Source of the DNA: DYRG01 sp041161065
GTDB taxonomy: Bacteria > Pseudomonadota > Gammaproteobacteria > Beggiatoales > Beggiatoaceae
Reading direction: 5' to 3'
Assembly: GCA_041161065.1 (NCBI GenBank)
Contig: JBEAVE010000010.1
Span: 124,001-188,000, forward strand
DNA: 64,000 nt
Below the pieces are notes generated by a model, which was not told the DNA's origin, made no database searches, and saw nothing but the letters and a program-made list of their open reading frames with translations. Shown piece after piece: positions 7,832 through 16,470 of the stretch (within the stretch, counting starts at the first letter, position 1; each line of letters begins with the position of its first letter). Made by a program: the position numbers and the translations under genes.

Positions 7832-9610
7832 TTAAGCCGTTTTCTCAACTTTTCTCAACCGCAAATTTAATTCACGCAACTGCATTTCATTCGCAGGAGA
7901 AGGCGCAGAAGTTAAAGGACAAGCAGCAGTTTGTGTTTTAGGAAATGCAATCACATCACGAATAGAAGTTGCTCCACTCATTAACATAATTAAACGGTCT
8001 AAACCAAACGCAATTCCTCCATGCGGCGGACAACCATATTTCAACGCATCTAATAAGAAACCAAATTTCTGTTGTGCTTCCTCAGTTCCTATGCCCAAAA
8101 TATCAAATACGGTGGATTGCAATTCCGTGCGATGAATCCGAATTGAACCCCCGCCAATTTCAGAACCATTTAACACCATATCATACGCCCGAGAAAGCGC
8201 AGTTTCTGGATTTTCTTTGAGTTGTTTTGCATCTAAAATATTAGGTGACGTGAAAGGGTGATGTAATGCTGCCCAGCGGTTTTCTTTGTCGTCCCATTCA
8301 AACATTGGAAAATCCACCACCCACAAAGGTTTCCACGATTTCTCTACCAATCCCCGATCTTGACCTATTTTCAAACGCAATGCACCTAAGGATTCATTAA
8401 CGATTTTTGCTTTATCTGCACCAAAGAAAATGACATCGCCGTCTTTCGCTTTAGTTCTCTCCAAAATACCCTTCACAACTTCATCGGGTAGAAACTTCAA
8501 AATCGGCGATTGTAATCCCTCTTTTCCTTTCGCAATTTCATTGATTTTGATATAGGCTAATCCTTTCGCACCATAAATCCCCACAAACTGCGTATACTCA
8601 TCAATTACTTTGCGACTCAAATCCCCTCCATTTGGAATTAATAATGCTGCAATTCTTCCTTTCGGATCATTGGCGGGTGCAGAGAACACTTTAAAATCAA
8701 CCGATTTCATTAAGTCTGTTAATTCAATGAGTTCCAGAGAAATCCGTAAATCTGGTTTATCCGATCCAAAACGATTAATGGCTTCATGATACGGCATCGT
8801 TGGAAAGGGGTTTGGCAAATCCACATTTAAGGCTTCTTTGAATGTGTGGCGAATCATGTCTTCCATTAAGTTTCTTAACATCGTTTCATCAATGAAAGAC
8901 ATTTCAATATCTAATTGCGTAAATTCAGGTTGTCGATCCGCTCTCAAATCCTCATCACGAAAGCATCGAACGATTTGATAATAACGATCCATTCCAGACA
9001 TCATTAAAAGCTGTTTGAAAAGCTGCGGTGATTGCGGTAATGCAAAGAAACTTCCTTGATGTGTTCTACTGGGCACTAAATAATCTCGTGCACCCTCTGG
9101 CGTTGCTTTGGTGAGCATAGGTGTTTCTATATCCATGAAACCCCGATCATCTAAGAAACGACGGAATATTTTTGCCACTTTTGCTCTCAATTGAAACCGT
9201 TGTTGCATGATTGGACGACGCAAATCAATATAACGATAACGCAAACGGGTTTCTTCGTTAATTTCTTCCTCATCTAATTGGAAGGGAGGGGTTTCTGCGG
9301 TGTTTAAAATTTCTAAGGATTTTCCTAAGATTTCAATTTCACCGGTTCTAATATTTGGATTCTCAGTTCCAACGGGGCGATTTCTCACTTTTCCAATGAT
9401 TTTCAAAACATATTCGCTGCGGACTTTCTCTGCATTTGCAAAAGCCTCAACCACATCGGGATCAAAAACAATTTGCACCGTTCCTTCACGGTCGCGCAAA
9501 TCAATAAAAATGATTCCCCCGTGATCGCGGCGACGATGCACCCACCCACATAAAATAACTTGTTGATCTATCAATTTTTTATCGATCTCACCGCAATAAT
9601 GACTACGCAT
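7832..9610 (-). CDS. aspS: aspartate--tRNA(Asp/Asn) ligase, probably non-discriminating
   Basis: A 592-residue class II synthetase: an OB-fold anticodon-binding domain (about 1-110), the catalytic domain with TPEGARDYLVPSR and FRDEDLRADRQPEFTQLD (motif 2), the GAD insertion, and a C-terminal motif 3 with GIAFGLDRL. The start is the ATG of MRSHYCGEID with AGAGGA just upstream, not an earlier in-frame codon. The segment RRRDHGG carries His at the position where Pseudomonas non-discriminating AspRS has His31 and E. coli AspRS has Leu. It therefore probably charges both tRNA-Asp and tRNA-Asn, which would require a GatCAB amidotransferase elsewhere. It follows hisH by 26 bp. Confidence 0.96.
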   Translation of the reverse strand: MRSHYCGEIDKKLIDQQVILCGWVHRRRDHGGIIFIDLRDREGTVQIVFDPDVVEAFANAEKVRSEYVLKIIGKVRNRPVGTENPNIRTGEIEILGKSLEILNTAETPPFQLDEEEINEETRLRYRYIDLRRPIMQQRFQLRAKVAKIFRRFLDDRGFMDIETPMLTKATPEGARDYLVPSRTHQGSFFALPQSPQLFKQLLMMSGMDRYYQIVRCFRDEDLRADRQPEFTQLDIEMSFIDETMLRNLMEDMIRHTFKEALNVDLPNPFPTMPYHEAINRFGSDKPDLRISLELIELTDLMKSVDFKVFSAPANDPKGRIAALLIPNGGDLSRKVIDEYTQFVGIYGAKGLAYIKINEIAKGKEGLQSPILKFLPDEVVKGILERTKAKDGDVIFFGADKAKIVNESLGALRLKIGQDRGLVEKSWKPLWVVDFPMFEWDDKENRWAALHHPFTSPNILDAKQLKENPETALSRAYDMVLNGSEIGGGSIRIHRTELQSTVFDILGIGTEEAQQKFGFLLDALKYGCPPHGGIAFGLDRLIMLMSGATSIRDVIAFPKTQTAACPLTSAPSPANEMQLRELNLRLRKVEKTA

Positions 9611-9636
9611 AATTCCTCTGTTTTTCTTCCGTAAAA

Positions 9637-10275
9637 TTACCAAGACAAAAAGTTTTCTAATAATTTCAAACCCTGATGTTGGCTTTTTTCAGGGTGAAAT
9701 TGCACTGCAAAAACGTTTTCAAATGCAATCGCTGATACAAAGGGTGTTGGATAAGGTGTGGTTGCCGCAATAACTTGATTTTCTTCAGGTTTTGCATGGA
9801 AACTGTGCACAAAATAGAAACGACTTTCATTCGGAATAGCTTTCCACAAATGATGTGTTTGCACTTGCTCAACTTGATTCCAACCCATATGGGGAATTTT
9901 CAAATGTTCATTTGTCATTGGGTCTTTTAGGTGATCAGCAAATTTTGTAACATTACCTTTCACTAAATCAAATCCCTTTACGCCCCCACTTTCCTCACTA
10001 AAACTTAACAATGTTTGTAATCCCAAACAAATCCCAAGAAATGGTTTTTGAGAAACGGATTCTAAAACGGCTTGCTCCAAACCCGTTTCTTTAAGCAATT
10101 GCATACAATTTCCAATCGCTCCTTGCCCGGGAAAAACCACTTTATCAGCTTGCTGAATTTCTTTCACGTTACGACTAATTAAAACTCGCCATGATTTATC
10201 CGCAACGTGTTCTAATGCTCGACTGACTGAGCGTAAATTGCTCATACCATAATCTAATACTGCTACTGTTTTCAT
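9637..10275 (-). CDS. hisH: imidazole glycerol phosphate synthase glutaminase subunit HisH
   Basis: A 212-residue class I glutamine amidotransferase with the nucleophile Cys83 in FLGICLGLQ and the His/Glu pair in FHPEKSQ near residue 195. The GNCMQL and HMGWNQV segments are typical of HisH. It supplies ammonia to HisF to form IGP and AICAR in histidine synthesis. The usual partners hisF and hisA are not adjacent; aspS follows instead. An AGGGA ribosome binding site precedes the ATG by 6 bp. The region upstream holds an IS1-type remnant, so an insertion may have separated it from other his genes, but that is speculation. Confidence 0.94.
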   Translation of the reverse strand: MKTVAVLDYGMSNLRSVSRALEHVADKSWRVLISRNVKEIQQADKVVFPGQGAIGNCMQLLKETGLEQAVLESVSQKPFLGICLGLQTLLSFSEESGGVKGFDLVKGNVTKFADHLKDPMTNEHLKIPHMGWNQVEQVQTHHLWKAIPNESRFYFVHSFHAKPEENQVIAATTPYPTPFVSAIAFENVFAVQFHPEKSQHQGLKLLENFLSW

Positions 10276-10440
10276 TCTATATCCCTAATAAAACTGTAAA
10301 TATAAAAAAGGATTGATAATTTATAATTTTTCCTCAATAATTTACTTATGTTGCATATCTTCTGAATACAGTTTTGTACATGAACTCTCCAATGCACTTG
10401 CTAAAATCAAAAGCGATATTTTTAATTGGTCTTGATCAAA

Positions 10441-10808
10441 TTAAGAGGTTAATGAAAGAGAAGAATTGTAATGGTGAATAAGTTGCCCAATAGAAGTAAG
10501 ATGATGAGAAAGTTTCTTAGGAGCTAAAAGAGAGTTTTTATTTTTAATAATGAAGTTCTTCTGGTTGTTCTTCATATTTATAATTCACATAATATTGTAG
10601 CCATCTTTTAGAAACTTGGGTGCTTCGTACAATCCCCGCTAAGGATATTTTCTCTAACAATAATAATTGTTTCTTTTCTTCTGATATTTTATTGGATTTT
10701 GGGTTCTATACAAATTGGCGATGACAGCTTTTACATTTATATTTTTGTTTCCCTTAACTCGTTGAATCATTTTTTACGACCTTTTTCTTTAGATTGTAAT
10801 CAAATCTG
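10441..10808 (-). pseudogene. decayed IS1-family transposase (InsA fragment plus InsB tail)
   Basis: The 588 bp between hisH and argH has no intact ORF. Read on the minus strand from about 10800 to 10544, one frame gives VVKNDSTS, a stop, GKQKYKCKSCHRQFV, a second stop, then a segment with ISEEKKQ, LLEKISLAGIVRSTQVSKRW and a following YYVNYKYE. This is the zinc-finger and helix-turn-helix part of InsA-type IS1 transposases. About 100 bases further on, ending at 10441, another frame reads LAPKKLSHHLTSIGQLIHHYN, like the C-terminus of the InsB DDE domain. The DDE core is missing and there are in-frame stops. No terminal inverted repeats or target duplication were identified. Confidence 0.8.
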
Positions 10809-10816
10809 ACGGGTTT

Positions 10817-10840
10817 TCAAAAGGGGTGGCGCAACACCCC
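10817..10840 (-). terminator. rho-independent terminator of argH
   Basis: On the minus strand GGGGTG, a 6-base loop and CACCCC form a GC-rich hairpin followed by TTTT, about 25 bp after the argH stop. A weaker AT-rich hairpin (AACCT/AGGTT) sits just before it at 10841-10855. Confidence 0.7.
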
Positions 10841-10863
10841 AAACCTATTAGGTTTTTTCTTAA

Positions 10864-12240
10864 CTACTGACTTGCTTGAACGCGCAGAATGGCTTTTTTA
10901 ACTTGCTCAGGTGCAGTTCCTCCCAAATGATTACGCGCAGAAACCGACCCTTCTAATGTTAAAACGTAATAAACATCTTCCTCAATTTGTTTAGAAAATG
11001 TTTTGAATATTTCTAAAGGTAGTTCATCTAAATATTGTTGGTGATCGACACAATATCGCACCGCTTTTCCAACAATTTCATGCGCATCACGAAAGGCAAT
11101 TCCTTTTCTCACCAAATAATCCGCTAAATCGGTTGCGGTTGTAAAGCCTTCTTTGGCGGCTTTTCTCATGTTGAATTGTTTCACTTTGATACCCAACATC
11201 ATATCCGCATACACTTTCAAACTGCCTTTCAACGTATCAATGGTATCAAATAACGGTTCTTTATCTTCTTGATTATCTTTGTTATAGGCTAAAGGCTGAG
11301 ATTTCATTAACGTTAAAAGGCTCATCAAATGCCCATAAACCCGCCCTGTTTTACCGCGTACTAATTCAGGAACATCAGGATTTTTCTTTTGTGGCATAAT
11401 CGACGAACCTGTACAAAACGCATCGCCTAAATCAATAAAATCAAACTGTTGTGAAGACCATAAAACGAGTTCTTCTCCAAAACGAGACAGGTGCATCATT
11501 AAGATCGCAGAAACGCTGGTGAATTCAATGGCGAAATCCCGATCACTGACCGCATCTAATGAGTTTTGACAAATTCCTTCAAATCCCAATAATTGCGCGG
11601 TATATTCTCGATCTAAAGGATACGTTGTTCCCGCTAACGCCGCCGAACCTAACGGCATTTGATTAACCCGTTTTCTACAGTCTTTGAAACGTTCTAAGTC
11701 GCGTTTTAACATTTCAAACCACGCGAGCAAATGATGTCCAAAAGTAACGGGTTGCGCGCTTTGTAAATGGGTAAATCCGGGTAAGATTGTTTCCGCTTCA
11801 CGTTCCGCAATAATTAAAAGATTTTGCATGAAACGTTGTAATTCGCTAGAAATGCTATCAATTTGATCACGGAGATATAATCTAATATCGGTTGCAACTT
11901 GATCGTTTCTCGATCTTCCTGTGTGAAGTTTCTTACCGACAATTCCAATGCGATCGGTTAATCGTGCTTCAATATTCATATGCACATCTTCTAACTCAAT
12001 TAACCACGCAAAATTACCTTGTTCAATGTCACTTTCTATGTTATTTAAACCATCGACAATTTGGTGCAGTTCTTTATCCGTTAAAACACCGACTTTTGCT
12101 AACATTTTCGCGTGAGCAATTGAACCCATAATATCGTAATGATACAAACGTTGATCAAAAGAAACCGACGCGGTAAAAGCCTCAACAAAACTATTTGTGG
12201 GTTCGGTAAAACGACCCGTCCAAGGTTTTTCAATACTCAT
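10864..12240 (-). CDS. argH: argininosuccinate lyase
   Basis: A 458-residue fumarase/aspartase superfamily enzyme that cleaves argininosuccinate to arginine and fumarate. It opens with PWTGRFTEPTNSFVEAF, has LHTGRSRNDQVATD and HLQSAQPVTFGHH in the middle, and the superfamily signature GSSIMPQKKNPD with the catalytic serine near residue 285. The length is that expected for the family. The ATG has no strong Shine-Dalgarno. tRNA-Gly lies 32 bp upstream on the same strand, so argH may be transcribed from the tRNA promoter. A strong hairpin terminates it at 10817-10840. Confidence 0.97.
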   Translation of the reverse strand: MSIEKPWTGRFTEPTNSFVEAFTASVSFDQRLYHYDIMGSIAHAKMLAKVGVLTDKELHQIVDGLNNIESDIEQGNFAWLIELEDVHMNIEARLTDRIGIVGKKLHTGRSRNDQVATDIRLYLRDQIDSISSELQRFMQNLLIIAEREAETILPGFTHLQSAQPVTFGHHLLAWFEMLKRDLERFKDCRKRVNQMPLGSAALAGTTYPLDREYTAQLLGFEGICQNSLDAVSDRDFAIEFTSVSAILMMHLSRFGEELVLWSSQQFDFIDLGDAFCTGSSIMPQKKNPDVPELVRGKTGRVYGHLMSLLTLMKSQPLAYNKDNQEDKEPLFDTIDTLKGSLKVYADMMLGIKVKQFNMRKAAKEGFTTATDLADYLVRKGIAFRDAHEIVGKAVRYCVDHQQYLDELPLEIFKTFSKQIEEDVYYVLTLEGSVSARNHLGGTAPEQVKKAILRVQASQ

Positions 12241-12271
12241 GAGAAGAAATTTTTGAATAAAAAGAAAGGAT

Positions 12272-12345
12272 TGGAGCGGGTGATGGGAATCGAACCCACG
12301 CTAGTAGCTTGGGAAGCTACAGTTCTACCATTGAACTACACCCGC
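12272..12345 (-). tRNA. tRNA-Gly (anticodon CCC)
   Basis: The minus strand folds into a full cloverleaf: acceptor GCGGGTG/CACCCGC, anticodon stem GTAGC/GCTAC enclosing the loop TTCCCAA, and a T arm with GGTTCGATTCC. The discriminator T and the CCA are encoded. The loop places CCC at positions 34-36. Confidence 0.96.
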
Positions 12346-12375
12346 AGACGGACTGTGCAAAGAAATAAAAAGCGA

Positions 12376-12404
12376 ACTATAATGTGATTTTACAATGAAG
12401 TCAA
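12376..12404 (-). promoter_or_regulatory. probable sigma-70 promoter of tRNA-Gly
   Basis: On the minus strand TTGACT, a 17 bp spacer and TATAGT lie about 30 bp before the tRNA 5' end. It overlaps the region just upstream of the divergent thiS start, so the two genes may share or compete for this site. Confidence 0.6.
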
Positions 12405-12418
12405 GAAAGGTTTTATTC

Positions 12419-12619
12419 ATGCAGATTTTACTGAATGGTGAAGCATTTGAAATCCCAGAATCTTGCTCGATTGCTCAATTATTAGCGGTTTGTCAATTGG
12501 AGAAACAGCGTTTGGCAATTGAAATCAATCAGAACATTATTCCTCGCAGTCAATTTGAGCAATATAATTTAAAAAGTAACGACAAAGTTGAAATCGTGAG
12601 GGCAATTGGTGGTGGATAA
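12419..12619 (+). CDS. thiS: sulfur carrier protein ThiS
   Basis: A 66-residue ubiquitin-like protein beginning MQILLNGEAFEIPESC and ending in Gly-Gly (AIGGG), the C-terminus that is adenylated and thiocarboxylated to carry sulfur for the thiazole ring of thiamine. The ATG at 12419 is preferred over an in-frame ATG at 12395 because it gives the family's standard start and has AAGG upstream. No thiG follows; instead a DUF815 ATPase gene overlaps its end. The leader is too short for a TPP riboswitch. Confidence 0.92.
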   Translation: MQILLNGEAFEIPESCSIAQLLAVCQLEKQRLAIEINQNIIPRSQFEQYNLKSNDKVEIVRAIGGG

Positions 12620-13466
12620 ACAACTCATACAACGATTAGAGAAACTATTAGACCGACTTGAGCAATTAGTTCCTCCCCAATCTCAAATGCCAAATTGGAA
12701 GAAAACCCCCGCTGCTATTTGGCAAAAAGATCAGTGGTTTCCAATTAAAGAATTGAGCAATTTGCAGCTTTATGATTTACAAAATCTTGAAGAGCAAAAA
12801 AATTTGCTTGATCGTAATACACAGCAATTTCTACGCGGTTTGCCGTCAAATAATGCCTTATTGTGGGGAGCGAAAGGAACTGGGAAATCTTCCTTGATTA
12901 AAGCCCTCCTAAATACTTATTACTCAGAAGGGCTGCGATTAATTGAAGTCGACAAACAACAATTGCCGTATTTACCTTCACTTACCACAATGTTAAGCCA
13001 ATTTCCACAACGGTTTATTATCTTTAGCGATGATTTGTCTTTTGAAGCAAATGATGCGGGTTATAAAGCCTTAAAGAGTATTTTAGATGGGTCTATTTGT
13101 TCTGCACCTCAAAATGTTCTCATTTATGCGACTTCAAATCGTCGCCATTTGATGCCTGAATTTGGTAAAGAAAATACCGACATAAAATGGGTTGATGGTG
13201 AATTACATCCGAGTGAAACCAGTGAAGAAAAAATTTCATTATCAGAACGGTTTGGTTTGTGGTTGTCTTTTTATCCATTTAACCAAGAAGATTATTTGAA
13301 AATTGTGGATTATTGGTTAAAGCATTTTGGGTATTTGGGAATTACAGAATCAAATGTTCGAGAAAAGGCATTACAATGGGCGTTATTGAGAGGAAGTCGG
13401 AGTGGAAGAGCCGCAATGCAATTCGTGCGAGATTGGGTGGGAGCAAAAAAATTACAGCACCTTTAA
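12609..13466 (+). CDS. DUF815 family P-loop ATPase
   Basis: About 285 residues. An N-terminal helical segment is followed by a Walker A in LLWGAKGTGKSS (about 86-97), a strand ending RFIIFSDDLSF as Walker B, and the sensor-like LIYATSNRRHLMPE, all diagnostic of DUF815 AAA-like proteins. These are predicted ATPases without an established role. Candidate starts are a TTG at 12606 and GTGs at 12609 and 12612; GAGGG at 12598-12602 best fits the GTG at 12609. It overlaps the end of thiS by 11 bp, so translation is probably coupled. Confidence 0.85.
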   Translation: MVDKQLIQRLEKLLDRLEQLVPPQSQMPNWKKTPAAIWQKDQWFPIKELSNLQLYDLQNLEEQKNLLDRNTQQFLRGLPSNNALLWGAKGTGKSSLIKALLNTYYSEGLRLIEVDKQQLPYLPSLTTMLSQFPQRFIIFSDDLSFEANDAGYKALKSILDGSICSAPQNVLIYATSNRRHLMPEFGKENTDIKWVDGELHPSETSEEKISLSERFGLWLSFYPFNQEDYLKIVDYWLKHFGYLGITESNVREKALQWALLRGSRSGRAAMQFVRDWVGAKKLQHL

Positions 13467-13707
13467 TTATTTTATGGAAAGAAAGCATTGAATGTTGCAA
13501 AATATGCTAAACTCGACTGTCAAAAAGGCAGCTGACAATTTACAGAATAAGGCTATTATGGCAAATAATTTGCAGCTTTTACAAAGTGTTATCTTAATAA
13601 TCCGTTTCGCAGACACTTTCATTAGAAAATGCTGTGTTGAATTATTGGCGCGGAATAAGAAACCCTTAATTATGAACAAATTATTCTAATAAATCAGAGG
13701 AACACTT

Positions 13708-14250
13708 ATGTTGTTGTTTTCATCAAAACCCCAACTAAAATACACTTGGTTGCTTTTGACGTTCTTTATGCCATTTCAAGCGATTGCAAGCCCCTCAGAA
13801 TACGAGTTAAAAGCGGCTTTTCTTTATAATTTAGGTAATTTTATTACGTGGCCCGCCAAAGCCTACAGCAGTGAAGATGCACCCTTTTTTCTATGTATTT
13901 TAGGTAATGATCCGTTTGGTGAAAATTTAGATTTAATTACCAATAATCAAAAAATCGCGGGGCGTTCTATCCAAATTACCCGTTTAAGTAATGAAGTAGA
14001 TGCGAGAGGTTGTCAATTAGTTTTTATTAGTAATTCTGAACAACATAAAATGTCTAAAATATTGAATACACTAAAAAATTATCCTGTTTTAACCGTTGGT
14101 GATACCGACGATTTTATTGATCAAGGAGGTATGATTATGTTTGTAACGGTTGATAACAAAGTGAAACTCACGGTCTTTCCCGAACGGATTTCAAATCTAT
14201 CTTTAAAGGCGAGTGCAAAATTATTACAAATTTCTAAAATTATTAAATAA
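13708..14250 (+). CDS. YfiR family periplasmic protein
   Basis: A 180-residue exported protein with a signal peptide (about 1-27, ending AIAS) and the YfiR/DUF4154 domain: YELKAAFLYNLGNFITWP at the start, CILGNDPFG in the middle and a GMIMFVTVDNKVKL strand near the end. In Pseudomonas YfiR restrains a diguanylate cyclase. In many aquatic gammaproteobacteria YfiR homologues sit next to TonB receptors and sensor kinases. Here a TonB-dependent receptor starts 16 bp downstream, so the two probably form a sensing or uptake pair. A GAGGA site precedes the ATG. The 241 bp upstream region shows no other convincing gene. Confidence 0.86.
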   Translation: MLLFSSKPQLKYTWLLLTFFMPFQAIASPSEYELKAAFLYNLGNFITWPAKAYSSEDAPFFLCILGNDPFGENLDLITNNQKIAGRSIQITRLSNEVDARGCQLVFISNSEQHKMSKILNTLKNYPVLTVGDTDDFIDQGGMIMFVTVDNKVKLTVFPERISNLSLKASAKLLQISKIIK

Positions 14251-14266
14251 CAGTGGATTTTTATTT

Positions 14267-16468
14267 ATGAGAAAAATAGTTATTTGGACTGGACTTTTTT
14301 TGAGTCTGGTTTTTTCATGTTATGCTAAAGGAAATGATCGCGAGGAACGCATTGAGCGGTTGGAGTTTTTGAAAAGTTTGACGCTTGAAGAACTCAGCGA
14401 AGTTGAAATCCGTTTAGATGAAGTTTTTGATGTTTTTGACGGGTTAATTAAAGCGAGAAAAGTCAAAGTAGCGAGCGGCGTTGAACAAAAAACCTCGCAA
14501 GCTCCCGCCATTACAACCGTGATTACCGCGCAAGATATTGAAGCGATGGGCGCGCGGGATTTGGACGAAGTGTTGGAAACTGTCCCCGGACTTCATGTGA
14601 CGTATTCTAGTTTGTCTTATCGTCCCGTCTACATTATGCGGGGGATTTATTCGCGGGCAAACCCTGAAATTCTTTTAATGATCAATGGGGTGGCGGTAAA
14701 AAGTTTAGAAAGTGGTAATCGCGCCGAAGTGTGGGCGGGAATGCCGGTGCAAAATATCTCTCAAATCGAAGTGATCCGCGGACCCGGATCGGCATTGTAC
14801 GGCGCAGATGCGATGGCGGGCGTGATAAATATCGTGACAAAACAAGCCTCTGAAATCAATGGCACGGAAACGGGGCTGCGATTAGGCAGTTATCAAACCT
14901 CCGATGCGTGGCTCTTGAACGGTTACAAAGAAAACGGGTTTAATGTCGCAACAAGCGTGCAACTCTTTGATTCTAATGGACAACATAGCATTATTGAAGA
15001 AGATGCGCAAACCCAGATGGATCGGGCGATGGGTACGAAAATATCGAAAGCACCCAGCGGCATCAATTTGGCGCGACAAGGGCTGGACGCGCGGGTCGAC
15101 GTTTCAAAAGACGGGCTTCGCTTGCAAACCAGTTATCGCACGCGGCGCAACGTGGGTGTCGGCGTTCCCAACTCCATCGATGTCGACGGCGAACTGAATG
15201 GCGATACCTATAACGCTGTATTAAGCTATCATAATCAAAAACTTGTGAAAGACTGGGACATCAGCGCACAACTCAGTTTTGATAATAATTACAGCACAAC
15301 TTTTATGACATTTTTCCCCGCTGGGACGTTCGGTGGTTTGTACCCAAACGGTATGCAAATGCGCGGCAGCGGGCGTGAACAAAATATTAACGCCGAAACA
15401 TCGTTGTTTTATACGGGTTGGCAACGTCATTTATTGCGGATTGGCGCGGGTTATCGATATGGAAAACAATACGATGCAACTTACGCCGCGAATTACGGAA
15501 CAGACGCGCAGGGACAACCCATTTTCTCAACTACGCTCGTCGATTTGAGCGGCACGGCAGCAGCCCTTTATCCCTCAGATAGCAGTCGAATTAACCAATT
15601 TTTATACGTGCAAGATGCCTGGAAATTCACCGATGATTGGGAATTAACCAGCGGTTTGCGTTACGATCATTACTCTGATTTTGATCGTTCCATTAATCCT
15701 CGTTTGTCATTGGTTTGGCAAGTTGATAAAAACCTTACCGCTAAGTTATTGTATGGACAAGCATTTCGCGCCCCTTCCTTTAGAGAATTATATATAAATA
15801 GCCCAAACAGCCAATTGGGTAATCCAAACATTTCACCAGAAACCCTCAAAATGACCGAATTAGCATTGGATTGGCGCGCAACTAATGATATTTATATGTC
15901 GTTGAATTTGTTTTATTTCAAAATTAAAGACAAAATTCTGTTTGAACCCGCCCAAATGGGTAAAGAACATCGTGAGGAATCCTCTGATTTTTCAACACCC
16001 CCCGTTCTTCTCGCACAAAATACGGGTAATTGGAGAGGAAAAGGATTAGAACTTGAAACACGTTGGAAAATCAATAATCGCTCGAGTCTGTTATTCAATT
16101 ATGCGTTTGCCGATGTGCGAGAAATCCATGATGCTATTTTAGAAAATGCGCCGCGCCACCATGCCTATATTCGAAGCGATTGGCTATTAAAAACAAACTG
16201 GTATTTGAATACACAATTTAATTGGATCAGTGCACGTTACCGTAATGACGACGATGAACGGGATTTGCGCGGTCATTTGAAAGGTTATAACACGGTGGAT
16301 TTGACGGTGCGTTATAAAGATATTAGAAATGATCGATGGAATCTGGCATTCGGCGTGAAGAATTTATTTGACGTTGATGCGAGAGAACCGTCTCAAAGTT
16401 TCATTACTTATGATTTGCCTTTAAGTGGGCGTAATTGGTTTATAGAAACCCGTTATCGTTTCAAATAA
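14267..16468 (+). CDS. TonB-dependent outer-membrane receptor
   Basis: A 733-residue protein with a signal peptide (MRKIVIWTGLFLSLVFS, then CYA), a plug domain about 80-210 containing ITAQDIEAMGARDLDEVLE, VIRGPGSALYGADAMAGVIN and IVTK, and a 22-strand-type barrel ending FIETRYRFK. The ATG at 14267 is chosen over one at 14213 because it gives a clean signal peptide and lies after the yfiR stop. The substrate is unknown. The barrel resembles colicin I/vitamin B12 receptor-type proteins rather than the very long SusC type. From about 14460 to 15560 the DNA is visibly richer in G+C than the rest of the gene. Confidence 0.93.
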   Translation: MRKIVIWTGLFLSLVFSCYAKGNDREERIERLEFLKSLTLEELSEVEIRLDEVFDVFDGLIKARKVKVASGVEQKTSQAPAITTVITAQDIEAMGARDLDEVLETVPGLHVTYSSLSYRPVYIMRGIYSRANPEILLMINGVAVKSLESGNRAEVWAGMPVQNISQIEVIRGPGSALYGADAMAGVINIVTKQASEINGTETGLRLGSYQTSDAWLLNGYKENGFNVATSVQLFDSNGQHSIIEEDAQTQMDRAMGTKISKAPSGINLARQGLDARVDVSKDGLRLQTSYRTRRNVGVGVPNSIDVDGELNGDTYNAVLSYHNQKLVKDWDISAQLSFDNNYSTTFMTFFPAGTFGGLYPNGMQMRGSGREQNINAETSLFYTGWQRHLLRIGAGYRYGKQYDATYAANYGTDAQGQPIFSTTLVDLSGTAAALYPSDSSRINQFLYVQDAWKFTDDWELTSGLRYDHYSDFDRSINPRLSLVWQVDKNLTAKLLYGQAFRAPSFRELYINSPNSQLGNPNISPETLKMTELALDWRATNDIYMSLNLFYFKIKDKILFEPAQMGKEHREESSDFSTPPVLLAQNTGNWRGKGLELETRWKINNRSSLLFNYAFADVREIHDAILENAPRHHAYIRSDWLLKTNWYLNTQFNWISARYRNDDDERDLRGHLKGYNTVDLTVRYKDIRNDRWNLAFGVKNLFDVDAREPSQSFITYDLPLSGRNWFIETRYRFK

Positions 16469-16470
16469 AT

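Noticed and set aside
12378..12383. TATAAT as a promoter of thiS
   Set aside because: It largely mirrors the better minus-strand tRNA-Gly -10 element and has no good -35 on the plus strand.
12346..12418. TPP riboswitch upstream of thiS
   Set aside because: The leader is about 70 bp and is occupied by the tRNA-Gly promoter; no TPP-box motif is present.
13492..13689. Small gene of 65 codons between the DUF815 ATPase and yfiR
   Set aside because: No ribosome binding site or family resemblance, and an opposite-strand frame covers the same bases.
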